A stretch of DNA of 64,000 nt from Cryptomeria japonica (GCF_030272615.1 NC_081413.1:604004709-604068708), one strand, 5' to 3'. Positions 22,621 to 36,708 are shown, numbered from the stretch's first letter. A program made the numbers and translations. The notes: generated from the letters alone by a model not told the origin.

Positions 22621-24899
22621 TTTAAAATTTGATCTGTTAATATTGCATCTAACATATGCATGCTAAATAAAGTTCCATTGAGGCACATAATCACTTTCAC
22701 ATTTGTTGTGCATACTCACTTTCGTGCTCACTATACATAATCACTTTTACATTCATTATAGACCGCATACAATGATAAAACAGATCATATCTTTATCCTT
22801 AGCAAAGCAATTGAATATATATCAAACTAAGTCTTCATGGAGTTGGCTTGACCAGAGTATAGGTTAGCCTAAAAAACTCATGCTATACCTCAACGGATCT
22901 AACCATACCAAAGAAGTTGGCCAATGCATAAAAAAGCTTCTCCATTCATCAAGAAATAGACGTGATTGCTAAATCTAATAAACCACCAATGATTTCGGAC
23001 GGGACATGATCATAAACCTTCAAACAAAACAATGCTAGTAAGAAGGGTATGCTATTATCAGACCCACAATGGTGTCACAACAAAACATTAATACTTGAAA
23101 TCTTGAATATAGGCATTAGATCAAATACAGAACAAGTTCCCAAAATATTATGAAGATATCTGGTATTGCGGAGCAATGTAGACCCCAAAAAGGAATATTT
23201 TGGACCCAAGTGTGTACCAGAACTTGAGGGGATCAAAGTGGAATATACCATACTCATGTTGCCCAGTCACAAAAGAGATAAATGACAATATTCTAACATT
23301 AACAAGCAATATTATATTAAGTTTTTTAGAGAATCCAACCATAGGAAGGATTTTCAAGTGGAATCAATTGCAAGAGAGGAATCAAGTAAAATGGTTTTGA
23401 TAGATAATTCATATCTACTTGTAATTCAAAATATATTAAACAAAATATATTTATTTATTTTTTAAAACTTTCAAGAAGATATCATTATAAAACTAGATTA
23501 AATATATTTTTCTATCAAGAAGGTTTAGTAATTATGGGATAAAATAATGTCAACAAAAAAAATCATTAAACATAAAGGAATTGGAGGACGTAGAAAGGGT
23601 GAAAAATGACGAAGAGAGAGGAGAAAATATTTGAGAAATGAAGAATAGTAAAGAATTCAATTTGATGAATATTGAAGAAGAGACTTTATTCAGAAGAACA
23701 ACAGGAATATGATGAATGTATATTATGTAAATTTGGAAATGGTGTATGTGAAAGAGTTCAATGATATGAAAAATATGATTATAAAAAGAAATCCAATTAT
23801 TTCTTCAAACCCACTTTTAAATGATATTAATATTAAAATTTAAATGAAGCTAGAAATAGCAATGATAAATCAATTTTACTATTAAAAAATAAAGAATACT
23901 TTTATTTCACATAATTTTTGGAATACTTTTGTGTGTTCAACGTTTCTTAAATTGGGTTTTGTGTCACTTTAGTTTAGTTCCAAATATAATATTATTAAAT
24001 AGTTTTTTCTCCTAGTTTAGATCATTTAATTTCCATTTTTGAGTTATTCAATTGGGCCAGTAGATTTTCAAGTACATATTTTTTCAAAACACGGTATTCT
24101 CTTCTCTTATATCTTCAAATGATTAAAAAATATTAAATGTTTAAAAGGAAAAATAAATACCTCTAAGTTTTACACCTCTTTTTAGATTATGTGTGTTTAC
24201 ATATTTTTTGAAATTTAATAGAATTTTTTTATCATATTATGTTTGAAAAGCTTGATAAAATTAGGTTTATCTTTCATTTCATGAAAAGAAGAGTTCAATA
24301 AGTCAGTTTACAATAGAGTGTTTGAATATGGCCTTAGATGATCTAATTTATGAGGTAGTTTTTTATGAAATGGGCCATATTTTCATATATTTTTAAAAAC
24401 TTTTGGTGTCATGAGCATCCAACAAGAAAAAATTGCAAGAAGGTAATGTGACATCCTACATAATCATAATGATATCATTAATAAAATTATATATTAATAA
24501 CAATTACATTCCATTTGGAATAGGGATTGTGACCCATTTTGAGGGTAATTGTCCTTTTAAAGGCCATCCATAATCTAATTTTTAGCCCAAGTAGCTCTAA
24601 CCAACCTAAACAATAGCTGTTTCTAGACCAACCAAGATTGTTCTATCTAATATCTAATAAGTATATTACACTACTCCTTAATCACCTCTACCACTAGGAT
24701 TAATCTAGTTTTTCACTACTATGACCATCCCACAAGTGGGTTACACTTATCTACTATACCTTGTCATTTTCTTATGACCATTGTTGGTAGGAAAGTTGAA
24801 TAGTGCAGAATAAGTTGAGAACCTACCACATTCTACTGCAAAGAGATCAGAAAGCCTAATATTTAAACAAATTCATCTAATGTAGGGTTAGAATAGACT
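22621..24899. other. Unassigned AT-rich region
   Basis: No gene, RNA or element recognised. Short overlapping open stretches on both strands at 23075-23400 are Tyr/Leu/Ile-rich and show no domain. Confidence 0.35.
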
Positions 24900-24925
24900 G
24901 TTAATGTCTTATCTCCTCTCTCTCT

Positions 24926-25098
24926 ACATATATACATATACATATACATATATGTGTGTATATATATGTATATATGTGTATATATGTGTATATATGTATA
25001 TACATACACACACATATATACATATAAATATACATATATATGTGTGTATGTATGTATGTATGTATGTATGTATATACATATACATATACATATACTAC
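24926..25098. repeat. (TATACA/TATGTG)n microsatellite
   Basis: Mixed TATACA, TATGTG and TATG units. It begins exactly where the minus-strand coding-like reading ending KLVKKPKVV stops making sense. The Tyr/Ile/Val-rich translations on both strands are repeat artefacts. Confidence 0.9.
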
Positions 25099-25099
25099 C

Positions 25100-26520
25100 T
25101 TAGGCTTCTTGACCAACTTCATGCTGCCAGATAGAGAATTTCTCTGAGCGATAGCATGAAGAACTCTGGCCTGCTCATTAAGTCTACGGAGACCCTCATT
25201 GGTATTATCCATGGCTGCCTTACTCACTACCACCACAACACTCAGACTCTACATAAGTTTTTGATAATAATCTTCTAGGGCCTTAATGTGCTATTCATGA
25301 TCCTTCTTGAGGTCCTTTAAACCATTAGCCAAGGACCTTGTATTAGCAAGAATATTGTTCAAGTCCCTGCTAGGTGGATTAGCCTTCTCCTTAAGAATAT
25401 TGATCTCCTAAAAGATCCAAGAGAAAATGACATTTTTTTAATCCTATAAATTCCTCAGATTGATATTAGAAATTGAGTTCTCAAGGACCAAGGAACCCAT
25501 CTCCTTAGGGGTAGGCCCACCAGCCTTAGTAGGCACAAAAGAATTAACACTTGAAACCTCCATAGGTCTATCCAAGTCAATCTATGAGGCCTTCATTCGC
25601 TTAGTGATAATGACCACTGGGGGCCCAAATATTTTGGATTTACCCTTAGCACTTGACATAAAAACCTTGGTCACCCTTTTTCCCTTCACATCAATACTGG
25701 TGTCCACCGAATGAGGAAGATATTCAGGGTTGTCATCATCATTAGATAAAATAATACCTTTTCTAGGGTTTTTAGGAATAGATGACAATGGGCCCCGTTT
25801 CTCAAAAATATGGAAGATCTCATCCCCATCAAAATCCACTTCCTCATAAGAAGAGGTGTCCCCATAATGAAGATGAATTTTCTTCTAAAATTCGAAACTA
25901 GTTTTAGCCCTAGGGTTCCTCTCAACATGCAGGGCTTTTGCATGCTCGATAATCAACAAGATTAAGCACTCATGGAGAACAGGGGAGGAAGCCCTTTTTT
26001 CATGAGATCTAATGCTATGATTTAAAGATGAGGACAAATAAAAGGGTAAATAAATGCACATGTTATGATGGAAATGATTCAGAATGAAAAAATGATAGCT
26101 GAATAAGTTATAGAATTTACCGTCAAGGGTGAGGAATTACATGATGACCTCCGCAATCACTTGTCATGGCTTAGGGAGAGTAGTTATATCCCAACTCCCA
26201 TCAGTATTCTTCCTCACTTTCTCACTCTTTTTTGAAAGGAAGAAAAGTATCCATATCGTCAGTAGCACATTCTTATCTCTATAGAATTTGGTTCTCTCAA
26301 TCAAGGTATTGGAAACCTTAGCCACAAGCTCCTTGTTAACCTTAAGATCGATTCCATAGACACTAATCACACCATCCATCCAACCTTTAACAAAGGCCTC
26401 AGTGAGAAGGGCATTTGTACCATGTAGAGTCTCGATATAGCCAGTCGAGCCTCTCATTGAGAGCTCATCCCAAACAATAGCCTTACTTCACCGTTTTTCA
26501 TAAACCTTGGGTTCCAGATG
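25100..26520 (-). pseudogene. Unrecognised gag-like coding remnant
   Basis: A minus-strand reading can be followed in pieces over 1.4 kb. It starts near 26510 (LEPKVYEK, KAIVWDELSMRGSTGYIETL, GTNALLTEAFVKGWMDGVIS), continues at 25840-25582 (acidic; SNDDDNPEYLPHSVDTSIDV), and ends at 25240-25100 with a helical stretch (NEGLRRLNEQARVLHAIAQR) before the microsatellite. Composition is ordinary protein-like, unlike the flanks, and the lesions are mostly single in-frame stops. The layout (globular front, acidic linker, helical tail) would fit a retroelement gag or an expressed repeat gene. I cannot name the family, and no RT was found attached to it. Confidence 0.4.
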
Positions 26521-26809
26521 GTTACTATCTCCCCCCATCCTACAAAAACCCCCAATCATAGTAGGCTACAACATAACCAAGTTCAAGCTAAACAAAATGA
26601 TAAGGATTAAAACAGCTCCCAGAAAGTTCATCTTTCCCCTCATAGATGATGCCCTACCCAAGACACCTAGAAGCTTGTTATTCTCCATCATTTCCAAGAA
26701 CCCCTTACACTTCGCACATATTAGAATCATTTCTGATAAGTATGTGGAGATCTACTGGGATCTGGTCATAATTGTTCTAGGCTTTTATACTTGGTAAACC
26801 AACCCTGAT

Positions 26810-28470
26810 GTTGGCTAAATTATCTACTACCTTATTACCTTTATGGTACACATGTGAAATTTAAAATTCATTAAAGTCCCTAAGGAGCATAACATAATCT
26901 TCGATAATATGTTTGATCGACCAGTTAGGGGGCGAGGAACCCTTTAAACAATTAATAATTTTTATGGAGTCACATTCCAACCAAACCCTTCTCAATCCTT
27001 TCTCTTTAGCCAATTTGATCCTGACATAGGCTACAAAAGCCTAAAAAAAGTGGTATGTCTAGGTACCCAAATGGAGGGCCACCGCTAAGGCCAACCTGCC
27101 ATTGTTATTGCGTAACACTTCCCCACATCTTGTAAGTCCAAGATTCCCCTTCACCACCACATTCGTATTGATTTTAACCCATCCCAAGGGGAGGATGACA
27201 CCACTTAATACCCTCTTTGGGGATTTTCAAATTAACAAATGTATTGGAGATAACCCAATTAAGTTTCCATCTATAAGCAATTTCTAGATCAACCTTTGAG
27301 GGAGAGAAGGAACCATCAGCTTTAACATCATCACAGATAACCTCAAATTTTTCTTTGATGGCTAGATGAATTTTATTAGAAACAACAGTAACACAATAGG
27401 CTTTATCCCTGAAGATCCAATTATTCTCTTCTTTCTAAAGGCCCCACATAATATGATGCATCATGAGGTTCCAAACGTAGGCAAGAGATTTATTAGCAGA
27501 GGGAGAATCTCATTGAGTCCGACACTCCATAAAATAACTGGGGAAAATTGAATCTAAAGACCACAAATTCCAAAAGAAGGCCCAAACCTCCCGAGAAAAG
27601 GCACAACTAAACAAGATATGAAAAGCATCCTCTACATCATTCAAGCACAGATAATAATGGTTAGGAATAGCCATACCTCTTTTACAAAGATTATCAATGG
27701 TCTGGACTTTTGAATTAGCAGCCAAAAGAAGATGTTGATTTTTGGAATGATCTTGTGATTCCAAACTGGCCCCCATAAAGGTTTGGATAAAAGAGCTCTG
27801 GTTTGCAACCTAAACACTGAAGAAACAAATAAATTACCATTTGAAGACTAAGACCAAGTTAAGTGATCCTCTAACCTAGATAGAGGAATATGCACAAACC
27901 TCGACCAATCTTAAAGAATCCATACAGAAGGATCCACCACAATCAAGTCTACCCACTTATGGTTGTGAATGTAATCCTCCACCCATCTGCTAAATTGTCT
28001 GGTATAAGCCTCTCAAAAATGACTGATCATAGGATCATCTACTAGAAGAGCATCACCATACTACCAATCATCCCCCCAAAAAAATTTCCTTCCATTTCCC
28101 AAAGACCAATGAAGACCTTGAGAGAGAAAACACTTGGTACCTGAGATGAACTTCCAAAGGATAGAGAAAGTGGTCATAGGTCTCTCATCAACTAACATAT
28201 CTCGAGTATGCGGGTACCCATTTAAATATTTACCATGTATGACTCTGGTCCAATCATTATCTTCTTTCTAACTCCTCCAAAGTTGTTTCATTAGAAGAGA
28301 TAAATTAAACTCCTTCATCTTTTGAATATTCATACCTCCCATATTCTTAAGTAAACAAAATTGGTCCCACGAGACCAGATTCAACCTCTTCTTACTTATG
28401 TTCTTGACCATAGAAAATTCCTTTGAATCCGCTCAAGCCTAACTAGGAACCTTTTTGGGATTCTAAAAGG
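26810..28470 (-). pseudogene. 5'-truncated LINE remnant: RT end, zinc-binding domain, RNase H
   Basis: Read from 28410 downwards: LVSWDQFCLLKNMGGMNIQKM (C-terminal RT region); HKIIPKINIFFWLL, then a frame change to CLNDVEDAFHILFSCAFSREVW at 27700-27600 (zinc-binding region); and plant-type RNase H at 27195-26820 (LGWVKINTNVVVKGNLGL, RRVWLECDSIKII, HKGNKVVDNLAN). The first RNase H acidic residue appears lost (INTN where family members have an Asp). Many stops. The endonuclease and most of RT are missing, as expected for 5'-truncated LINE copies. The 3' end and a target duplication were not located. Confidence 0.65.
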
Positions 28471-31400
28471 GTGTATAAGCCATATGTTTTTCTATAGGTT
28501 TTTTCATATTTTAGACTCAAAATATTTATCTATAGAAAAAAAACCACTTAGGTTTACTATCCTTGGATGGATTCATTCCTTCTTGCAGTCAAGTTTTCTC
28601 ATTGCAATTTGCATCTAAAAGCATTTAATTATACTGAAAGATGACTCTATCTTATTTTTTATTTTATATGTTGTTGATAAATTTCTCATAATAAGTTATT
28701 ACTCATCCTTTGTTGTAATGAGAATAACTATATTTAGGGTACTCATAGTTTAATTGATTACACAACAAGAATTGGTATTGACTTGGTGGGGTGTATAGGT
28801 TTAAATTTGGCAAGTGATTCTTAGAATCTCAAGTTATTATTTGAATTTCTTTAGGTTCTCTTTATTTATCATGCAAGAAGTGGCTTTTTATTATTCTATT
28901 TTCTATTATTCTTGATTATTAGGGGTTATTAATGCCACCATTAAAGCCATTTAGCTTCCGAAAACTCTAACAAAATTTTGGTATCTATCTCATATGACAA
29001 CAATTCATATTTTGTTGCAACCAAAGTTCCATATAGATTTTATAAAATCTAGTTTATTGTTAATGGACCATGTATATAAAGGTTCACATATAGTACATTC
29101 ATTAGCTTATTTATAGATAGGTCATTAATCTTTAATATTATGAATATTATGATTATATTATTGTTATGTTTACCAAACCCATCACAAAAAATAATTTTAT
29201 CTATTTATGAGCATTTTAAGGGCTATGGGAGTCTACTCCTTTTGTGGGGGCTACTTATTCTTTCATTTCTCATTCTAATATAGGGGTTATTTTACCTCTC
29301 TTTTTTGGTGGGATTCTATCTCTCTTCTTTTGGCGGTTGCTTTCTTTAGGGGGATTTATTTTTACATGGGTAAATCAGCAAGCCTCATTTTTGGAGACCT
29401 ATCTTTTCACCCACCTAATTTGTGCATAAAAGGGGTGTAAGTATAGGGTTTTTTCTTTCTTTACTTTGATATTATTTATTTTCTCACATATTTAATTTAT
29501 CTTTCTAATTTATAACAATTGAAATAATAAGGCTAGATGACATGCTTTAATGAGTTTAATTGCTACCCATGTTTTGTAGTTGGAGATACTTTTATCATTG
29601 GTTAGTCTTCCTTCCCTTCTCTCCTATGTATATCTACTCCTAAATCTTTTTATTCATTTATTCTATTATGAGATCTCATAATTCTATTTTATTTTCATAT
29701 GCACTTGTGTTACTCTTGTGGGAACTAATTCAATTATACTCTTTTTATTTTGCTTCATTTATGAAATAATTTCTTGCACTAGCTTTTGAGTAGCTATAAT
29801 ATATTTGTAAACCTAAAAACGCTTAACATTCCCTTTAACTCATTAGAAAAATAACTTCATAATTCTCACAACTCTATAATTCTTAATCTTTCTACAACAT
29901 ATCTTCAAGTATTTCTTTCCCTGCCTGTGACAATATCCCAAATTTCATATATGAAACCTTCGCACTCACCTCTACCTATAAATAGAATATTTTGGATTTA
30001 GATATTTGACATACTTTTAAATTAATCCTTTGTATCCCATATATTAAAATATTTATATATATAAATTGAAACAAATAATAAGGGCCTAATAATGTAGTAA
30101 ATTCTCTTATTATGTCAATTATTATTATTATTTTTATAGATAAACTACTGGTAAGTGCCATTCCCCATTCATTATAGGAAATATTCAAATTACAGTAAGT
30201 ATAAAACTGAAAGGGAAATAGAGTTTTTATACCAATTATCAAGCATACTTATTCTTATCTAAAGGCTTTAACAACTTTATGATTATAAGTTTATACATTT
30301 AATAAAACAAAAAATCCTTTTCTTTGTCGTTAGATAATACCTACTATACTAGCAAATATACGGTTCTAACGTATTTGAGCATATGTTAATATATTACTTA
30401 GTGAAAGAGAAACCAAAAATTCTCTCATTCATCTAACCTTCATCTTCAAGGTCCATCTTGTACTAGTCTACAAAGCTCTCTCTATCCACCTCATCTTCAT
30501 GAATCTGGTGCTCCAGGCCTTCCTAGCGAATGTAGGTTGAAATCTAGTTAGGGGATATGTTCTCCATTGTGTTTGTCCAATTCAGTAAGAAATTCAGACT
30601 CCTTATTACCACCTCTTTATTATCCTCATATTCATCCTCGTCATCCAATAATATTATAGGGAGTTTTGGAATTTCTTCATTCTATTTTTCAAATTCTTTG
30701 GGTAGAGGGATCAAAAAAATATTGTAAATTCTGAGAAGATCATCCATACTACCCAATACCTAATTATTGAACATCATCTCAATTATTAATAACACTTACA
30801 TATAATATGCCACAAAAATCATAAAAAATTCATAGCTTTCATGTACCCCTCCCATAAATTTTTACATTTCAAAAGTTACATTTCACATTGTACCCATTCT
30901 TTACAGTACCCATGCCTCACCGACTATGGAAATTTCTACAAGTAAAATTAATCTTGAAGGCTCAAAATATAGTGCTTCAAAGGATGGAACCAAATGGTGA
31001 ATAAAATTTTATAGACTTTAGATGTCGGAGAAAATATGACTTGGTAATGTATATAGAACTCTTCCCTAATAATAATAATGGACTTTTGACATTTATATTC
31101 CTTTTAACATTTTCCTTCTTTGTGTTGCCTAATTACGGTATTGATTTCATCAAAATTTACTTCAAAAAGTTCCTTGAGTCATCATGCCCCATGTTGTCAA
31201 TGGATGAACTAAATACGTTAAAATTGTCATTTTACACCTACTTGTCTCTACATAATTTCTAATTAATGTCTTTCTTGTTTGATGTGGACCAAATAATACA
31301 ATCAATTTCTATAGTGAGTGAAGGCTTATAAGTATGTATGATAATTAATAAGCATGATAAGCACTTCTTTGTGACTTTTGTTTAGCATTATTTAAGAACT

Positions 31401-32795
31401 TCATTGCATCTCACTAAATATCATGAATCCTTTGAACGATAGCTTGACTAATGCTTTTTATAAATGTATACCTTTTAATAATTCAAATATTCTTATTAGG
31501 TTAAATAGGGAGAGACCCAAACCATTACATGACCACTAAAGTGAAGAAACTAGGGGTCTCATGAGGAGTGAGAGCCCCAAACAAGGAAGCCAACTGAGAA
31601 AAAGAACAAACCCTAGCTCACACCTAGAACCAAGCACCACAAAACTAGAAGTCTAGACTAGACAAAAGAACAAAAAAAAAACAATGACACCCTCATCGAA
31701 GGCACAAACCAATGGCCCACGTAGTGGCGGCCTTCTCAATTTCCCAATCTTGACTAATTACTTTCACTTTGTCAAAGAAGAACCTCTTGTTTTAACCTTT
31801 ACCTAAAGAAATAAAAAGGGAAACTGGTGTAGCTTTGGCGCTTGACATTGGCCGCTCCATTTCAGTAGTAAGGGATGAATCAAAGTGGTGTTTCTTTTTA
31901 GTCTTCCTTTTATTAATTTCATCCTGAATGGCCTGGAGAACCACAAAGTTCTTTGATATTTCGTTATTCTATGCTATCATATCTTCCATATTCCTTTTGA
32001 GGGCCACCTAGTTGTCCTGCAGAACCTCAATTGCCTCATCATGTCCCTTCTATCAACCTATTGGTCTATCTTTTCATAGAACCCTTTCAATTCCTCTTCC
32101 CACCCTTTCAATTTACTAATTCAAATGTTGGTAGTTGTCATGTTTCTAGTTTCATCATCAATATCTTTAGAGTAAAAATTGCACATACACAAAAAAAATT
32201 TGTTGGATTTCTTCTACTTCCATTTCCAACTACTCTCAAATAAAATTCTCCCTGAAACATATTCTTTCTTAACTTATTCTACCAGTCACTTTGTCTATAA
32301 TTATCTATTGTAATTCTAAAAAGATTTGATGAATAGTTTATGGATTTCAAACTCTATACTATGCAAATACTAATTATAATAAAATCCAAGATATTTATAT
32401 TTCTTCTTATAATACATAAAATACATGCAAATTAAAAATATAATGCCTAAAATAATTTACAATCTATTAAACAAAATTTAACATGGTTGGGCTGCCCAAA
32501 GAAAATTATTGAACTAGATTTGAAATGTAACTTTCTTTAAATTCTATTATGTCAACCATTAGGTTCCACATTACAATGCATATGGCCAATTATATTCAAA
32601 ACTTCTACAAAGAAGCGAAAAACATTTTGAATGAGTCCTCACTGCACCGAATTCGTGCGTTTCAATTAAATTTATTCTGCCAACCCACCGCAAGGCTGTT
32701 GAGTGTTTGATTTTTCGTATTATTTATTGGTCTTTTACTTTCACATTCACTTTCAAAAGAATAAAACTTTATAATAAACTATTAACATGCTTTTC
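28471..32795. other. Unassigned AT-rich region upstream of the laccase locus
   Basis: No gene recognised. Between about 31700 and 32100 the minus strand has an ordinary protein-like composition but is broken by frequent stops; it may be another relic of the kind seen at 25100-26520. Nothing here could be assigned as a laccase promoter with confidence. Confidence 0.3.
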
Positions 32796-32865
32796 AAACA
32801 AGATATTGGCTTTAATTTCTTCCTCCCTTGTAGGAAAATGTCAAAGAGAGTATCTGCATTTCAAA
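32796..32865 (+). pseudogene. Laccase candidate exon 1 (signal peptide end)
   Basis: In the frame of an open stretch starting at 32707, this region reads a hydrophobic ILALISSSLVG segment followed by CQREYLHFK, which would join well to IRPTNITRLC at the start of exon 2 (phase 0). Secretion signals of this shape begin plant laccases. The likely junction after AAA (32865) is followed by CTTCAT instead of a GT donor. The ATG is unclear: 32707 is in frame but far upstream and the intervening residues look unlike a signal peptide. Confidence 0.45.
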
Positions 32866-33441
32866 CTTCATGGAATTAAAAATATGTGAGGTAATTATAT
32901 CTGAATAAAATGCAAATAATGTTTGTCAAACATTAAATTTTAAGCAAGAGACAACTTTGTGAATCCAGTAATTTTTAAATATTGTGAATCAACTACACAG
33001 CTAGAAAAGCACTATCACCATTTGAGCAGTTAATCCACAGCTAAGAAAGCACTACCCCCATTTGCTATTGGTGGATAAACATGAGCAGTTGAGTTCAGGA
33101 TTGAATCTCCGGAAGAAAACACTTATAAATTCTGTTGCCGACAATTGAAAAAATACAAATGGCTGCTGATTTCACGTGGATTAAAAAATAGTATAATGAT
33201 CCTTACCTAATGTCTCTGGTCCACATATAAGTGGTGATGTAATCGCCATCACACTTAAAATAGTCTAAATTATTGCCTTATGTCCTTCACCCATGTGATT
33301 TGTACAAGTTTAAATGTCTGTAAGATAAGACATGAAGGGAGAACATGGTTTCAGAGCTGGATGCAGTAACACAATCCAAGCCATATTTATATATAAGAGT
33401 TCTAACACAGTAAACAAATTTCTTTTGATTGATTTGCACAG

Positions 33442-33593
33442 ATTCGACCGACAAATATTACTCGGCTGTGTGAGAATTATACCATAGTCACAGTGAATGG
33501 ACAGCTTCCCGGTCCAACTCTGTATGCTCGAAATGGCGACACACTTAATATTACAGTTATTAATAGAGCTCAGCACAATGCTACAATCCACTG
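33442..33593 (+). pseudogene. Laccase exon 2
   Basis: 152 bp between AG (33440-33441) and GT (33594). It encodes IRPTNITRLCENYTIVTVNG, QLPGPTLYARNGDTLNITV and the first half of the copper motif HWHG. The frame is intact and ends in phase 2 inside the Trp codon. A 92 bp intron follows. Confidence 0.95.
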
Positions 33594-33685
33594 GTAAATA
33601 TAACTCTTTTATGTTAGGAATGTGATTGTAGACAGTCAATTCCATTGATGATTCAAGATCCATTAACAATAATTTGATTTTTCAG

Positions 33686-33930
33686 GCATGGAATCAGACA
33701 GATTCGTACAGCATGGTCTGATGGACCTGGGTACATTACACAATGCCCTATCCAACCAGGGGGGAAATTTACGTACACATTCACCATTATTGATCAGGAA
33801 GGAACGTTGTGGTGGCATGCCCATGTGTCATGGCTCCGTGCAACAGTTCATGGAGCAATGGTCATCCTTCCAAAGAAGGGTAGCTCATACCCGTTTACCC
33901 ACCCACATGCCGAGAATCCTCTAGTACTCG
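33686..33930 (+). pseudogene. Laccase exon 3 (copper motifs L1 and L2)
   Basis: 245 bp bounded by AG and GT. It reads [20 protein letters not shown], then [20 protein letters not shown] and [11 protein letters not shown]. Both type-2/type-3 copper motifs (HWHG across the exon 2 junction, and HAH) are complete. No lesion seen. Confidence 0.95.
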
Positions 33931-36579
33931 GTAAGGGAAAGTATAAACGTGCACAACTAGATCTCTTATAGTTTTCTTAGATGACTCTCTTAATCTTTCT
34001 TAATACTAAGACCCATGAAGCTGTAAAACTAGTTATAGAAAATCATCAGACAACTTTTTTTCTCTCCTACATTCCGTATTCTGCTCATTTGGCTCTAGAC
34101 TAGAATTACAATTTGGACTATTCTCTAAAGCAAACAGCCTTTGCAGGAAAGTAAACCCCACAAAAAAAAAAAAAATCAGGATATGATATTTATTGATCAA
34201 ATTTACTTAACCGACTCTCTTGATCAATCTTCAGTATTAAGATTCATGAAGCTGTCAGATCAGTTACAGAGAAGAATTAGCAGTACACATTGGAAGCACA
34301 ACAACGAAGCAAAGCTTTAACTAGCGTTTGGATATTTCTTTATAGCTATCTTTTTGAAAAAATAGTTTTAAAGGATAATCTAGCCATAATGTAGCTATCA
34401 TTTATTTATTTATTTATTTGCCCTTTTCATAGGAAAATTGGTAAAATTGGATTTTTTCAATGGAGGATTATCTATTCTGTCAAAATCTTTAAGGTTATGA
34501 TCTCCTTCTTATTCTTTATGATGTCAGAGCCTTACGCACTTAGCAAGACTTGATTCTTCCTGGACTCATTGAGAACCATTTTAAAAGGTTATCTTTACAA
34601 TTTATCTATGTTTCCCTAAATTTAAAATTTGAGGAAGATAAACAATCAAGTTTTGAATAGCAAACATCTTATTAGAAAATTAGTATAATTTAACTCATTT
34701 ATGAGCTAATCCCATCTTTTATGTTTTACTAACCAGTCTAATCTTTTAGAACTTGTTAAGTATATTTAAATTTTTTTACTGCAAATGTTTGTAATTTATA
34801 TTGTATCATTGTTTTAATTAAATTTATTGTCTTAAACTAAACATGAATTTGTTGAATATTTAGGAAAATAGAATTTGAGATGTTAAAATATTTACAAAAT
34901 ATGTACTTTTACTTTGTGTATTTATTAAAATATTAAATTTAAATTAATTAGGAATTGTATGATTATCAAATATGATCATGTAACTGATATTTTCTTTTTT
35001 GAATCGTGAAAAAATATATTTTAATGATGAATTATGCTAACTTTTTCCTCTTCAGGTACTCAATAAATTTAAAAAATCTATGCATTTTTCTTAAAGTTAA
35101 TGACTATATTTCTTTTTTTCTAGTTATAATGATTAATAAGTATTTTCATATTAGTTCCCCTTTAGTTTTATACTTGTTTTGACAAAATCTACTCAAGTGC
35201 ATATCAAGACATGAGATTGTGTAGAGCTACCTTATTTCCTAATTCTTCACACCACCTCTTACACATTATCTTGAATTTGGCCTCATCTAATACATTTCCA
35301 TGCATATAACAATGCACGTGACATTTATTGTATTTAAAGAAAAGTGTCTTCTACACCAAAATTTGCCTTCCTTGATCCAAAATCCATTAGATTGATCCAG
35401 CACCTATAGAACTATCCCTTGAGTTTTAAAAATTTGAATTGAAATTTAGCTAAATTTACCTAACTCCTACCCATTGATTTTTAACATGAGCTAACTTAGT
35501 ACATATTTTGCATAATTATTACTATGTGATGGTATTTTGGAAAAAATCATTTATAGTGTAGTTCAAGTCCTAGTTATATAAAGTATTGATTAACCAATGA
35601 TTTGCATACATGTAAAATTTGTTAGAGAGCCACACATTAATTTGTTAGAGAACCACATTACTTTAAAATCATCATCTAAGACATTTGCATGCTCGTTTGC
35701 TATTTGTCACTTTAGCACAATGGTAAAGTCAATATCTCTAGATGTGATTTTTCCAATAAGAAAAAAATATATCTCTATGTGGTTGACATGGGAGAACTTT
35801 TTCATTGTGATATAACTTCATTATGGAAACATGCCAGCATGTCGATCCGACTTCTTTATGGAATTTTTAAATATTGTCAATCCTTGATAGCTTGTAAAAA
35901 GTAGAGATTCCAATCCTTGATAGCTTGTAAAAAGTAGAGATTCCAATAAACTAGAGAGTGACAGTTTGCAATTAACAAAATTAGATCTATGAATTAAAAA
36001 ATAGATCTGCACTTGTCATATTGACCCAATTCTTAAATTCAATTCAATAATAACAACAATTTATTACAAAATTCTAAATAATGAGAGCACCCACTCTTTC
36101 TATTTTTTCTATACCAAAACAATTTAAATATATGCATTATTCATCTCCGTCATTCCCAAAACTTACTTTATTCCTTTACAATATTTAATAATATAATATT
36201 ATCAGTTCCATAGGTCATGGAAAAATTAAACTTAGGGTAAAGTTATAGCGAATCATACGCATTTCATTTCCGAGTGTTGTGGTTACAGTGTATCACTGCT
36301 TTAAGAAAGTTTTCATTTTTTATTCTTACAAGATTACGTTTGATATTGTGTCGAGTGGAATCCTTTCATATATCATGTCAACTATAAATTCCAAATTGAA
36401 ATAAGAATTATATACTGGGATCTTAAAACTTATGCTGTATCTGTGAAGTGTTAGTGATTTTGAATAGGGAATGTGTTTGTGATTCATAGTTTTCCATCTT
36501 TTAGACTTTTCCCTTGTGCGTTCACACTGGATTGTCCCTGCGACTCTAATTACTTGACCTAAATAATAATATTGAACAG
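33931..36579 (+). other. Laccase intron 3 (2649 bp)
   Basis: Long AT-rich intron between good splice sites. It contains a diverged direct repeat of about 75 bp (about 33978-34046 and 34212-34280, sharing CATGAAGCTGT) and an exact tandem pair of 34 bp at 35877-35944. No transposon coding sequence was found inside. Confidence 0.8.
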
Positions 36580-36708
36580 GGGAGTGGTGGAACAGTGATC
36601 CCATCGAAGTGGAAGCTCAAGCAAATCTGACTGGAGGTGCGCCGAATATCTCAGATGCTTTCACCATAAATGGACAGCCAGGAGACCTCTATTCCTGCTC
36701 AACATCAG
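36580..36708 (+). pseudogene. Laccase exon 4
   Basis: 129 bp bounded by AG and GT. It encodes [20 protein letters not shown] and [20 protein letters not shown], the expected linker into the second cupredoxin domain. No lesion seen. A 220 bp intron follows. Confidence 0.95.

Noticed and set aside
29224-29429. 61-codon Phe/Leu-rich open stretch as a membrane peptide gene
   Set aside because: T-rich DNA gives such readings by chance; no start context, splice sites or homology could be seen.
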